Positions 10,098 to 17,918 of a DNA stretch of 64,000 bases are shown piece by piece (the stretch's first letter is position 1; every line of letters begins with the position of its first letter). The DNA is from Bradyrhizobium canariense. Its GTDB lineage: Bacteria > Pseudomonadota > Alphaproteobacteria > Rhizobiales > Xanthobacteraceae. Under the pieces are notes generated by a model. That model saw only the letters and a program-made list of their open reading frames with translations, made no database searches and was not told the DNA's origin. The stretch is from the NCBI RefSeq assembly GCF_018130465.1, contig NZ_JAFCKJ010000004.1:124001-188000 (forward strand). The letters are read 5' to 3'. The position numbers and the translations under genes are program-made.

Positions 10098-11549
10098 TCA
10101 GCTCTTCGGCAGGCCGGCGACGGCGCGCGCGGGTCCGGTCAGTTCGAGAATGTGCAGGCCGGTATTGGCGCGATCGACGATGTAGACGTAGCCACGGTCG
10201 TCGGTCTCGACATTGTTGGTCTGGATCGCGACCTTGCAGCGGTCGCCGCCCTCGATCGGGATGCAGCGCTTGTCGGTCGCGCTCGTGATCGAAGGAATGA
10301 AGTAACCGACTTCCTTGGGATGATAGGGGTCGCGGATGTCGAGCGCGCGCACGCCGGCATTGAAGAAGGCGATGAAGGCCATCTTCTTGTAATAGACCGG
10401 CGCCATGCTCTCGTTCGCCGAATGCGAGCCGAAGCGGCCGCCGCGCTGGCAGAACTGTCCGCTCGCCTCCGGCACGGTGTAGCTCGAGATCATCATCGGC
10501 CGCGTCTCGGTGGTGACGTCGGCAAACCACACCATCTGCCGCGCCTCGCCGCATTCGTTGAGGATCGCCTCGTCCACGATCATGACGATGTCGCGGGTCT
10601 TCCCGTCCTTGTCCTCGGCAAATTCCGCAACCGGCATGTCGAACATCGGAAACGTGGTGTGGGCGCCGTTGAAGGCGGACATCGGCAGGCGTGAAATCTC
10701 GGGAAAACGCAGATTGTCCGGCGTCGGCTCCTTCGGCCCGTTCAACAGCTTGTCGCGATCGACGATCTGCAGGATGCCGCCCTTGTTGGTGCCATAGCCG
10801 AAAAAGACGCGGTTGCCCTGCGGCCCCGTCGAGATCGGTCCGTGCAATTCGGTGGGCACCGCGCCGGTCGAACCGGGCTCCTGACCGGGCAGGCCGAAAT
10901 CCCTGATCTTCTGCGGATGGGCGGGATCGCCGAGATCATAGACCTGCGTCATGCGCCGCGTGCGCCAGTCCGGCGCGCCCGAGACGAGGAAGGCAATGCC
11001 GGTGTCGCACTCCCACCAGCTCTTGTGCGTGTCCTTCAGGCCGTCAATGCGCGTGACGAGCACCGGGCTTGCGGGATCTGAGACGTTCCAGATCTCATGC
11101 GCCTCGCTGCCGAAGGTGCGCAGCATGTAGACGGCGTTGGGATCGCCTTTCGGCAGCGACTTGCCGTCGCAGACGCGCGCCATCTGCGCGCCGCCGGATT
11201 CATACTTGCCCGCCTGCCCCGGCAGGTGCCGCAGATACCTTGGATGCGCGGGATCGGTGACGTCGACGATCGAGGTTCCGTTCGGCTCGGCTTGCCCCGT
11301 CATCGGATTGACGGGCGCTGGCACATCGTCGGTGCCGCCGTGATGACCGATATAGGCGATCCAGCGGTCGCCCTGGCGATGGATGGTCGGCTGATACGCG
11401 CTGCGCGCCTGAAGGTCGCTCACACCGACCAGCTTCATGTTGGAAGCTTCAGGCGGCGCGCCGATAGCCTGCTTCTGTTGTGCCAGTGCCGTAGTGCTGC
11501 AGGCGAAAAGGACGAGGCCTGCTGCAGTCAAGACGCAACGGAACATCAA
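10098..11549 (-). CDS. LVIVD repeat-containing secreted protein
   Basis: A 483-residue exported protein. The signal peptide is clear (RCVLTAAGLVLFACSTTALAQ, cleaved after residue 24 or so). The rest is made of beta-propeller-like units with the recurrent form xxVDVTDPAHPRYL, xWNVSDPASPVLV, xYDLGDPAHPQKI and xLDIRDPYHPKEV, which identifies LVIVD/WD-like repeats forming a propeller surface. No catalytic residues are evident; a ligand-binding or scaffold role is likely. It is the first gene of a two-gene operon with the secreted Cys-rich protein, and is divergent from the ArsR gene. Confidence 0.85.
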   Translation of the reverse strand: MMFRCVLTAAGLVLFACSTTALAQQKQAIGAPPEASNMKLVGVSDLQARSAYQPTIHRQGDRWIAYIGHHGGTDDVPAPVNPMTGQAEPNGTSIVDVTDPAHPRYLRHLPGQAGKYESGGAQMARVCDGKSLPKGDPNAVYMLRTFGSEAHEIWNVSDPASPVLVTRIDGLKDTHKSWWECDTGIAFLVSGAPDWRTRRMTQVYDLGDPAHPQKIRDFGLPGQEPGSTGAVPTELHGPISTGPQGNRVFFGYGTNKGGILQIVDRDKLLNGPKEPTPDNLRFPEISRLPMSAFNGAHTTFPMFDMPVAEFAEDKDGKTRDIVMIVDEAILNECGEARQMVWFADVTTETRPMMISSYTVPEASGQFCQRGGRFGSHSANESMAPVYYKKMAFIAFFNAGVRALDIRDPYHPKEVGYFIPSITSATDKRCIPIEGGDRCKVAIQTNNVETDDRGYVYIVDRANTGLHILELTGPARAVAGLPKS

Positions 11550-11625
11550 AGTCCTCCCGGAACCAATCTGCGTTGGCTGAGATCAAACGCTAGCACAGCC
11601 ATTTGCGCGCGCCAAAGACACCATC

Positions 11626-11655
11626 TTGACATGCAACCATTTGGTTGCTTATTAT
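11626..11655 (+). promoter_or_regulatory. Promoter of the ArsR-SRPBCC operon with embedded palindromic operator
   Basis: A perfect -35 TTGACA and a -10 TATTAT lie 18 bp apart. The spacer contains the palindrome GCAACCA-TT-TGGTTGC (11633-11648), a probable ArsR operator that would block polymerase binding. The expected transcription start falls at or next to the A of the ATG, so the mRNA is likely leaderless. Confidence 0.7.
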
Positions 11656-11662
11656 CGTCGCC

Positions 11663-11977
11663 ATGGATGAGGTCTTCAAAGCGCTCGCCGATGCGTCACG
11701 ACGGTCGCTGCTCGACAGGCTTCACGGCAGGAACGGCCAGACGCTGAACGAGCTCTGCGAAGGCCTCGCGATGACGCGCCAGGCGGTGACCAAGCACCTT
11801 GCCATTCTGGAAGAGGCCAATCTGGTCACGGCCATCAGGCACGGCCGCGAGAAGCTGCACTATCTCAATCCGGTTCCGATCCATCAGATCGGCGAACGCT
11901 GGATCAGGAAATTCGAGCGCGGCAAGCTCGCCGCCCTCGGCGAGTTGAAACGCCAGTTGGAGAAGCGCGATGAGTAA
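11663..11977 (+). CDS. ArsR-family winged-helix regulator
   Basis: A 104-residue DNA-binding protein. The start MDEVFKALADASRRSLLDRL and the recognition helix MTRQAVTKHLAILEEANLV are standard for the ArsR/SdpR group that is typically paired with SRPBCC proteins. No cysteine metal site is present, so it is probably not a metal sensor. The chosen ATG coincides with the predicted transcription start; an upstream in-frame start would lie inside the promoter. It overlaps the first SRPBCC gene by 8 bp and likely represses its own operon through the palindrome in its promoter. Confidence 0.92.
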   Translation: MDEVFKALADASRRSLLDRLHGRNGQTLNELCEGLAMTRQAVTKHLAILEEANLVTAIRHGREKLHYLNPVPIHQIGERWIRKFERGKLAALGELKRQLEKRDE

Positions 11978-12440
11978 GCCGCAATTCGTCTATGTCACCT
12001 ACATCGAGACCACGCCAACGAGGCTGTGGGAGGCGCTGACGTCGAGCGAATTCACCAGGCAATACTGGTTCGGCGCCGAGGTCAGGTCCGATTGGAAAAT
12101 CGGCTCCCCTTTCGCGCTGTTGCTGGATGGCGAGACCACCGATTCCGGCGAGATCCTCGAGGCCGATCCGCCGCGGCGACTGTCCTACAGCTTCAAGCAC
12201 CAGAAATACGAGGAGCTGCGCGGTGAGCCGATATCGCGCGTTGTGTTCACGCTCGAGCCGTTCGGCTCGCTCGTCCGTTTGACGGTGCTGCATGACGGAT
12301 TCGTCGAAGGCGGCAGATATTTCGGCGCCGTTTCCAACGGCTGGCCGGCGATCCTGTCCGGGCTCAAGAGCCTGCTGGAAAGCGGCAAAGCGCTGGCCAT
12401 TCCGCACGCGGCCCTCAACAAGGGATTCGATGCAAAATGA
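11970..12440 (+). CDS. SRPBCC (AHSA1-type) domain protein
   Basis: A 156-residue single-domain protein of the START/Bet v1-like fold, a hydrophobic-pocket ligand-binding fold. It opens FVYVTYIETTPTRLWEALTSSEFTRQYW, the usual AHSA1/ActivatorofHsp90-like N-terminus, and ends with the helix GWPAILSGLKSLLESGKAL. It is the second gene of the ArsR operon and overlaps the following paralogue by 4 bp (ATGA). The ligand is unknown. Linkage to ArsR suggests it is made when the regulator senses a small molecule or stress. Confidence 0.9.
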   Translation: MSKPQFVYVTYIETTPTRLWEALTSSEFTRQYWFGAEVRSDWKIGSPFALLLDGETTDSGEILEADPPRRLSYSFKHQKYEELRGEPISRVVFTLEPFGSLVRLTVLHDGFVEGGRYFGAVSNGWPAILSGLKSLLESGKALAIPHAALNKGFDAK

Positions 12441-12949
12441 ACCTCGATCAGTTCAAACCGCTCACCGTCTACACGATTTACATCGCCGCGACGCCGGAGA
12501 AGGTGTGGGAGGCGCTGACCTCCGCCGAGTTCAGCCGCAAATACTTTTCCGGCTTTGCGGTCGAGATGGAGCCGAGACTCGGCGGCAAATTCATCGTCCG
12601 TGCGCCTGACGGCGCGGAACACATCTCCGGCGACGTGTTCGAATACGATCCGCCGAACAGGCTGACGGTGACGTGGAACGTCAACTGGCCCGACCTCGTC
12701 GCAAAGCTCGGCACCACGCTAGTCACTTATGAGATTGAACCCGCCGGCGAAGCCGTCCGCCTCACCATGAGCGAACGTCACGACCGTCCGCTCAGCGACG
12801 ACATCCTCTCCGGCGGCCGCACCGGCTGGCCCGCAATCCTGTCGGGGCTGAAGAGCCTGCTGGAAACGGGCAAGGCGCCGCAGATCAAGATGGCGCCGCC
12901 GGCGCGGATGCTGGAAGCGTTGAAGGCGATGGGTATCAAGACGCCGTAG
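12437..12949 (+). CDS. SRPBCC (AHSA1-type) domain protein, paralogue
   Basis: A 170-residue paralogue of the preceding protein. It shares TVYTIYIAATPEKVWEALTS with EFSRKYF, the loop FEYDPPNRLTVTW, and the C-terminal helix GRTGWPAILSGLKSLLETG. The tandem arrangement and 4-bp overlap indicate translational coupling and a recent duplication. It probably binds a related hydrophobic ligand; no enzymatic activity can be inferred. Confidence 0.9.
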   Translation: MNLDQFKPLTVYTIYIAATPEKVWEALTSAEFSRKYFSGFAVEMEPRLGGKFIVRAPDGAEHISGDVFEYDPPNRLTVTWNVNWPDLVAKLGTTLVTYEIEPAGEAVRLTMSERHDRPLSDDILSGGRTGWPAILSGLKSLLETGKAPQIKMAPPARMLEALKAMGIKTP

Positions 12950-12967
12950 CGGGCGGACGCTGCGCCC

Positions 12968-13162
12968 TCATCCCTTCTTCTTCACCGGAGGCGGATTGAT
13001 CTCGGCGATCTTGCGACCGCAATCCGCTTCCGAATTGTGCGGTCCCGAGACAAAGGTTCCGCTGACCTTGATCGCGTACCAGCCCGACTCTACGCCGAGC
13101 CGGAGCGCTTCTTCTGTCTTGACGTGCCGTGGGGAGAGAGCTGGTATCGGTTGAGTTTGCAT
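12968..13162 (-). CDS. Small hypothetical protein
   Basis: A 64-residue protein, MQTQPIPALSPRHVKTEEAL onward, with a central segment LGVESGWYAIKVSGTFVSG and a basic tail PPPVKKKG. It has a protein-like composition but no recognised domain. An upstream ATG would add ten residues without a ribosome binding site. It converges on the SRPBCC operon. Function unknown. Confidence 0.5.
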   Translation of the reverse strand: MQTQPIPALSPRHVKTEEALRLGVESGWYAIKVSGTFVSGPHNSEADCGRKIAEINPPPVKKKG

Positions 13163-13560
13163 CGGGTGCTTTCGGTTGGCGTTCGATCTCATATCGAAGC
13201 GTTGTGGAGTCGTTCAGGCATCTGCGGCAGGAGCCTGCCGCGTCGGCTCACCCGCGGGAACGGGCAATACGCACAACGACCGCTGTTACGACGTCGCGAT
13301 GAGCGGGCTCCGCCGGTGCGAGAAATGAACCATTTCACGTCGCGCGCGTAGAGTCGTGGCGCCGCGTTTGCGCAGGGACGACCGCTCTTTCCGACATTTG
13401 CGCACCGTGCGCGCAATGGGAGCAATTAGCTATCGTTTTCTCGCTCGTGTCGCGTTTTTGACGCGCCGAATGCTACTTGCGATCGAATAGGGCCGTCGAA
13501 GCCTTGTGTTCGACCGCTTCGTAGCCATGTTGAGTGCTTATCCTAGAGAAAGTATTTCTT
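13163..13560. other. Intergenic region, nothing recognised
   Basis: About 400 bp between the small hypothetical gene and the second transglutaminase gene. Open frames here have no protein-like composition or ribosome binding site. No hairpin terminator or known RNA was recognised. Confidence 0.4.
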
Positions 13561-14367
13561 ATGAAGCTCCGCGTCGGGTACGAGATGCTGTACGAGTTCC
13601 CGCAGCCGACGCCCATGATCATGGTATTGGGCACGCACTTCACGCGCGCCTCCGATGTCATCGTGCCCGACCTGCTGACCACCAGACCCTCGGTGCCGAT
13701 CACTCCCTATCGCGACCTCTTCGGCAATTGGTGCAGCCGCATCGTGGCGCCGGCCGGCGCCTTTCGCCTTGCCGGCGATGGCGTCGTGAGCGACAGCGGC
13801 CTGCCCGACCCGGTGTTTCCGAACGCGCCCCAGCACGCCGTCGAGGCGCTGCCGACCGACACGCTCGTCTATCTGCTCGGCAGTCGCTACTGCGAGACCG
13901 ATCGCCTGTCGGATATCGCATGGAAACTGTTCGAGCACACGCCGCCCGGCTGGGCGCGGGTCCAGGCCATCTGCGATTTCGTTCATCGTCACATCGCTTT
14001 CGGCTATGAGCACGCGCGCGCGACCAAGACGGCGCGGGAAGCCTACGATGAAGGCAAGGGCGTGTGCCGCGACTATGCTCATCTTGCCATCACGTTCTGC
14101 CGCTGCATGAACATCCCGGCGCGCTACTGCACCGGCTATCTCAGCGACATCGGCACGCCGCAGCCCTGGGCCGTGGGAGATTTCGCCGGCTGGTTCGAGG
14201 CTTATCTCGGTGGAAGCTGGCACATGTTCGATCCGCGCAACAACACGCCGCGGATCGGCCGCGTGCTGATCGCACAAGGACGCGATGCCGCGGACGTCCC
14301 GATCACCCAGACCTTCGGTCCGAATACCCTGCTCAATTTCAAGGTATGGACCGACGAGGTTGCCTGA
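13561..14367 (+). CDS. Transglutaminase-fold protein with altered catalytic triad
   Basis: A 268-residue protein beginning MKLRVGYEMLYEFPQPTPM, the N-terminal beta domain of transglutaminase-like proteins. The core cysteine is present (C169 in GKGVCRDYAHL), and the aspartate position is D224 in MFDPRNN. The usual catalytic histidine, in the family motif DFHAWFEAYL, is replaced: here residues 207-216 read DFAGWFEAYL, with A209 in the histidine position. It may therefore be inactive, use another residue, or bind without cleaving. The gene overlaps the next small gene by 1 bp (TGATG). Confidence 0.87.
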   Translation: MKLRVGYEMLYEFPQPTPMIMVLGTHFTRASDVIVPDLLTTRPSVPITPYRDLFGNWCSRIVAPAGAFRLAGDGVVSDSGLPDPVFPNAPQHAVEALPTDTLVYLLGSRYCETDRLSDIAWKLFEHTPPGWARVQAICDFVHRHIAFGYEHARATKTAREAYDEGKGVCRDYAHLAITFCRCMNIPARYCTGYLSDIGTPQPWAVGDFAGWFEAYLGGSWHMFDPRNNTPRIGRVLIAQGRDAADVPITQTFGPNTLLNFKVWTDEVA

Positions 14368-14558
14368 TGACAGACAGCAGCGCGGCCCTCAGCGCCGATG
14401 AATTTGCGTCGTTGGCCGAGATCGGCAAGGGCAAGGCGCAAGGCGAAATTCCGCAAGCGCACGGCGAGCGCCTGACCAATCTGGGTTATGCGATCAGGCG
14501 CCTCGGCGAACTCGAGCTGACCTCATCCGGCGCGCGCCGGCTGGCAACGGGCGAATAG
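14367..14558 (+). CDS. Small hypothetical protein
   Basis: A 63-residue protein translationally coupled (TGATG) to the preceding transglutaminase-fold gene. It starts MTDSSAALSADEFASLAEIG, and the rest (HGERLTNLGYAIRRLGELELTSSGARRL) resembles a small winged-helix or helix-turn segment, but this is only a visual impression. The coupling suggests a joint function with its neighbour. Confidence 0.65.
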   Translation: MTDSSAALSADEFASLAEIGKGKAQGEIPQAHGERLTNLGYAIRRLGELELTSSGARRLATGE

Positions 14559-14585
14559 TCCGCTGCCGCTGCGTCCGGCTCCCTG

Positions 14586-15359
14586 TTACGCCACCGGCAC
14601 CACGATCCGCCGATAAAGATGCCAGGTCGCGTGCCCGAGCACGGGCAGCGTCACCACCAGCCCAAAAAAATACGGCAGCGCCGAGACGATCAGGACCATC
14701 ACGATCACCGCTGCCCAGCCGATCATCGGCAGGGGGCTGGCCACGACCGCGCGCACGCTCGTCACCATCGCCGTGACGAAATCGACCTCGCGGTCGAGGA
14801 GCAGCGGAAACGACACCACGGTCAGCGAAAACAGGATCAGCGACAGCACCGCGCCGACCGCGTTGCCGATGCCGAGGAACAGCAAGCCCTCGTTCGTGGT
14901 CAGCACCACCGTCATGAATTCCTGAAGGCTCGAGAACGAGGCATGCAGGCCGAGCAGCAGCGCGATCAGAAGCCGCACCTGATACATCCAGACCACGAAC
15001 ACGAACAGCGTGACGAAGGCCATCCAGCCGATCTCGCTGCGCGCACGCACGGCGGACCAGATCGCGCCGAGCGAGACGGGCTCGCCGCGCTCGCGGCGAC
15101 GGCTCACTTCGTAGAGACCGATCGCCACGAATGGCCCGAGCAGCGCGAAGCCGGCGGCCAGGGGATAGACCAGATAGACCATGCCGAACGCGGTGAAGCA
15201 CAGCATGATGGCGATGCCACCGGCCGCGTAGAGCGCGCCGAAGCAGAGGCCGTAAAGCGGCAGCGCCTGGAAATCACGCAGGCCCTCGACCAGCGCCTCG
15301 GCGATGTCGGTCGCCGCGACGGGACGCACCACCGGATCGACCTTGCCCGAAATGGACAT
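14586..15359 (-). CDS. DUF2189 family integral membrane protein
   Basis: A 257-residue protein with about six transmembrane segments (for example GLCFGALYAAGGIAIMLCF, MVYLVYPLAAGFALLGPFVAI and AVIVMVLIVSALPYFFG). The arrangement and the motif GPFVAIGLYEVSRRRERGE are typical of DUF2189 (COG5473), predicted inner-membrane proteins of unknown role. The ATG is preceded by GGAGGA at ideal spacing; longer in-frame readings lie outside this signal and are not protein-like. Confidence 0.9.
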   Translation of the reverse strand: MSISGKVDPVVRPVAATDIAEALVEGLRDFQALPLYGLCFGALYAAGGIAIMLCFTAFGMVYLVYPLAAGFALLGPFVAIGLYEVSRRRERGEPVSLGAIWSAVRARSEIGWMAFVTLFVFVVWMYQVRLLIALLLGLHASFSSLQEFMTVVLTTNEGLLFLGIGNAVGAVLSLILFSLTVVSFPLLLDREVDFVTAMVTSVRAVVASPLPMIGWAAVIVMVLIVSALPYFFGLVVTLPVLGHATWHLYRRIVVPVA

Positions 15360-15675
15360 CAGCTTCCTCCTCGTTTGCCGGCGCGATCTGCGTCGCACGC
15401 GGATCGACCTTGATACTAGCGCTCCCGCGGCCTGCGCGCACGCGCGAGTTGATTGCCGGACGACGGTATCCCGGACCCGCCGGCGCAGACCCGGGAAAAC
15501 CACCGCGCCGGCCGCGGCGCTTCCTTCGGGGGGCTCATCCGTGCCGCACGCGGCCCGAAATCTTTCCCCGTCGAGGACTTTTTTGGTCCGATACCTATGG
15601 ACTGAGCGGAGGGTGGTACCGCAAATTGGGTCTTTGAACGAGCACGCGCGATGACCAGAACGGACCGTCCGACCG
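15360..15675. other. Divergent promoter region, DUF2189 gene / hybrid kinase
   Basis: This 316-bp divergent gap contains the strong ribosome binding site of the DUF2189 gene. I found no recognisable operator, hairpin or small gene. Confidence 0.4.
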
Positions 15676-17904
15676 ATGAGCTTGCGTACCCGGCTACTGA
15701 TACTCGTCATCGCGGCCATGCTGGTGCCGGCGAGCCTCGTCGGGCTGCGTTTCATGCAGAACCGGACCAGCGAAATCAACGCCGCCCAGGCCAATCTGGC
15801 GGCCTCGGCCGACGACATTGCGAGCGATCTGGGCGAGAAGATTCAGGGCACCGCGCAGCTTCACTACGGTCTGGCCCGTGCGCGCGACCTCGACACGCGC
15901 GACAAGGCGGCGTGCTCGGCGTTTCTGTCGGACGTGCGCGAGGAATACCCTCAGTTCACGGGAATCCTGACCATCGATCCGGACGGCAGTCTGTTCTGCG
16001 ACTCGCTGCGGACCAACCGCACCCTCGATCTGAGGGATCGCGCCTATTTCAAGCAGGCCCTGGTTTCGCGCAGCGTCGTGGTTGAGCCGGTATTCGGCCG
16101 GCTGACCGGAATATCGGTGCTCCAGATCGCATATCCGGTGCGATCGGAGGCGGGCGCGCTGAAGCTGGTGCTGCTCGCTTCGTTCAACCTGCGGAAATTC
16201 GCCGAGTTTCACCACAAGCGGCTACTCGCCGAGAAGGATATCCTGCTCGTCGACGGCAAGGGCACCGTTCTCGTCGCCCCCTCGGGAGGCCGCTGGACCG
16301 AGCCCGTGGGCGCGTCGATTGCGGGATCCGACCTGCTCCGCTTCGCGACGGCTCCCGGTCAGAAGGCGTTTCAGGAAGTGACCGATCGCGAGGGCCGAAC
16401 GCAGGTCTGGGCCGTAGCCCACTCGCCTTTGATCCGTGATGCCGGCCTCTACATCCTGGTTGGGCGGTCCAAGGACGGACTGGTCGCGGCGGCGAATCGC
16501 CGGCTTTACGAGGACATGGCGATTCTCGCGGTAGCCTCGCTGCTGCTGCTGGCCGGCGTATGGATCCTCGCGACCGTGAGCGTCGGGCGCCAGGTCGGGC
16601 GGCTCGCCAGCATGGCGAAGAAGCTCGGGCTCGGCGATCTCAGCGCGCGCATTCCACCTCCCCATCCGCGCGGCGAGCTGGGCGGATTGATGACCCTGCT
16701 CAACGGCACCGCCGAGTCGCTTGAGCAGCAACGCGCGGCCATCGCGGACCTCAACCAGAAGCTCAGCCAATCCCAGAAGATGGAAGCCATGGGCCAGCTC
16801 ACCGGCGGCGTGGCGCATGATTTCAACAACCTCCTGACCGTCATTCTCGGCAATTCGGAGCATCTTGCCGACCGACTGGCGGGGAACAAGGAGTTGCACC
16901 GGATCGCCGGCGACATCGCGACAGCCGCCGAGCGCGGCTCCGACCTGACGCGGAGCCTGCTCGCCTTCGCGCGCAAGCAGCCCCTGAGGCCGCGAGACAT
17001 CGACATCGGCGAGAAGATTCACGAGATGGAGTTGTTGTTGCGCCGCCCCCTGGGCGAGCACATCGAATGCACCTTCGCGCTCGAACCGGATATGTGGTTG
17101 ACCAGCGTCGATCCCGGCCAGCTGACGACTGCGCTGCTCAATCTCGTGCTCAACGCGCGCGATGTCATGCCGTTGGGCGGCAGGCTGACCATCGAGGCGC
17201 GCAACGCCTCCCTCGGTGAATCCGACCTGGACGTCAACGGCGAGCCGCGACCAGGCGACTATGTCATGGTGGCCGTGACCGACACCGGCAGCGGCATGAC
17301 CGCCGAGGTGGCGAGCCGGGCGTTCGAGCCGTTCTTCACCACCAAGGAGGTCGGCAAGGGGACCGGGCTCGGCCTGAGCATGGTCTACGGGTTTGTGCGA
17401 CAGTCCGGCGGACTGGTGCAGATGCAGTCCGAGCCGAGACAAGGCAGCGCCGTCAGGCTGTTCTTTCCCCGCCTGGCAGCGCCGCCGAACGAGGATCCGT
17501 CACCCGCCGAAATGATCGTCGCGCGCGAAGGAAGCGAGACCATTCTCGTCGTCGAGGACAACGACATGGTACGGACCTATGTCGAAAACGAGCTGAAGAC
17601 GCTCGGCTACCGCGTCATCACGGCGGCGAGCGGCCTGGCGGCGCTCGACTTGCTGCGCCGGTCCGGCGACATCGACCTGCTGTTCACCGACGTCGTGATG
17701 CCCGGCGGCATGTTCGGGCCGGAGCTTGCCAGGCAAGCAATCCAGCTGCGGCCCGGGCTCAAGGTGCTCTTCACCTCCGGCTACAGCCAAAATCCGGTCA
17801 AGGCGCCCGACGGGGTCGGCGACGCCCGCATCCTGACCAAGCCGTTCCGGCGGCGAGACCTCGCCGCGATGCTGCGGTCCGCCCTGTCGGCGCCGTCGCG
17901 GTAA
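15676..17904 (+). CDS. Hybrid sensor histidine kinase with receiver domain
   Basis: A 742-residue membrane sensor. An N-terminal helix (about 5-24) and a second one (about 278-300) enclose a periplasmic Cache-like domain with FTGILTIDPDGSLFCDSL. A HAMP linker, a short coiled coil, a HisKA domain with the phosphoacceptor H381 in GGVAHDFNNLL, and an HATPase with DTGSGM and GTGLGLSMVYG follow. The C-terminal receiver domain has the phosphoacceptor D672 in LFTDVVMPGG. This is the layout of the HWE-unrelated GGVAHDFNN hybrid kinases common in Bradyrhizobium. No partner regulator is adjacent, so its output probably goes to an unlinked protein. The signal is unknown. Confidence 0.92.
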   Translation: MSLRTRLLILVIAAMLVPASLVGLRFMQNRTSEINAAQANLAASADDIASDLGEKIQGTAQLHYGLARARDLDTRDKAACSAFLSDVREEYPQFTGILTIDPDGSLFCDSLRTNRTLDLRDRAYFKQALVSRSVVVEPVFGRLTGISVLQIAYPVRSEAGALKLVLLASFNLRKFAEFHHKRLLAEKDILLVDGKGTVLVAPSGGRWTEPVGASIAGSDLLRFATAPGQKAFQEVTDREGRTQVWAVAHSPLIRDAGLYILVGRSKDGLVAAANRRLYEDMAILAVASLLLLAGVWILATVSVGRQVGRLASMAKKLGLGDLSARIPPPHPRGELGGLMTLLNGTAESLEQQRAAIADLNQKLSQSQKMEAMGQLTGGVAHDFNNLLTVILGNSEHLADRLAGNKELHRIAGDIATAAERGSDLTRSLLAFARKQPLRPRDIDIGEKIHEMELLLRRPLGEHIECTFALEPDMWLTSVDPGQLTTALLNLVLNARDVMPLGGRLTIEARNASLGESDLDVNGEPRPGDYVMVAVTDTGSGMTAEVASRAFEPFFTTKEVGKGTGLGLSMVYGFVRQSGGLVQMQSEPRQGSAVRLFFPRLAAPPNEDPSPAEMIVAREGSETILVVEDNDMVRTYVENELKTLGYRVITAASGLAALDLLRRSGDIDLLFTDVVMPGGMFGPELARQAIQLRPGLKVLFTSGYSQNPVKAPDGVGDARILTKPFRRRDLAAMLRSALSAPSR

Positions 17905-17918
17905 GACGACGATATGTC

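Noticed and set aside
9553-10554. Single long minus-strand protein covering the secreted Cys-rich gene and part of the LVIVD gene
   Set aside because: The first half is out of frame with the LVIVD protein and not protein-like; the real start is at 10095.
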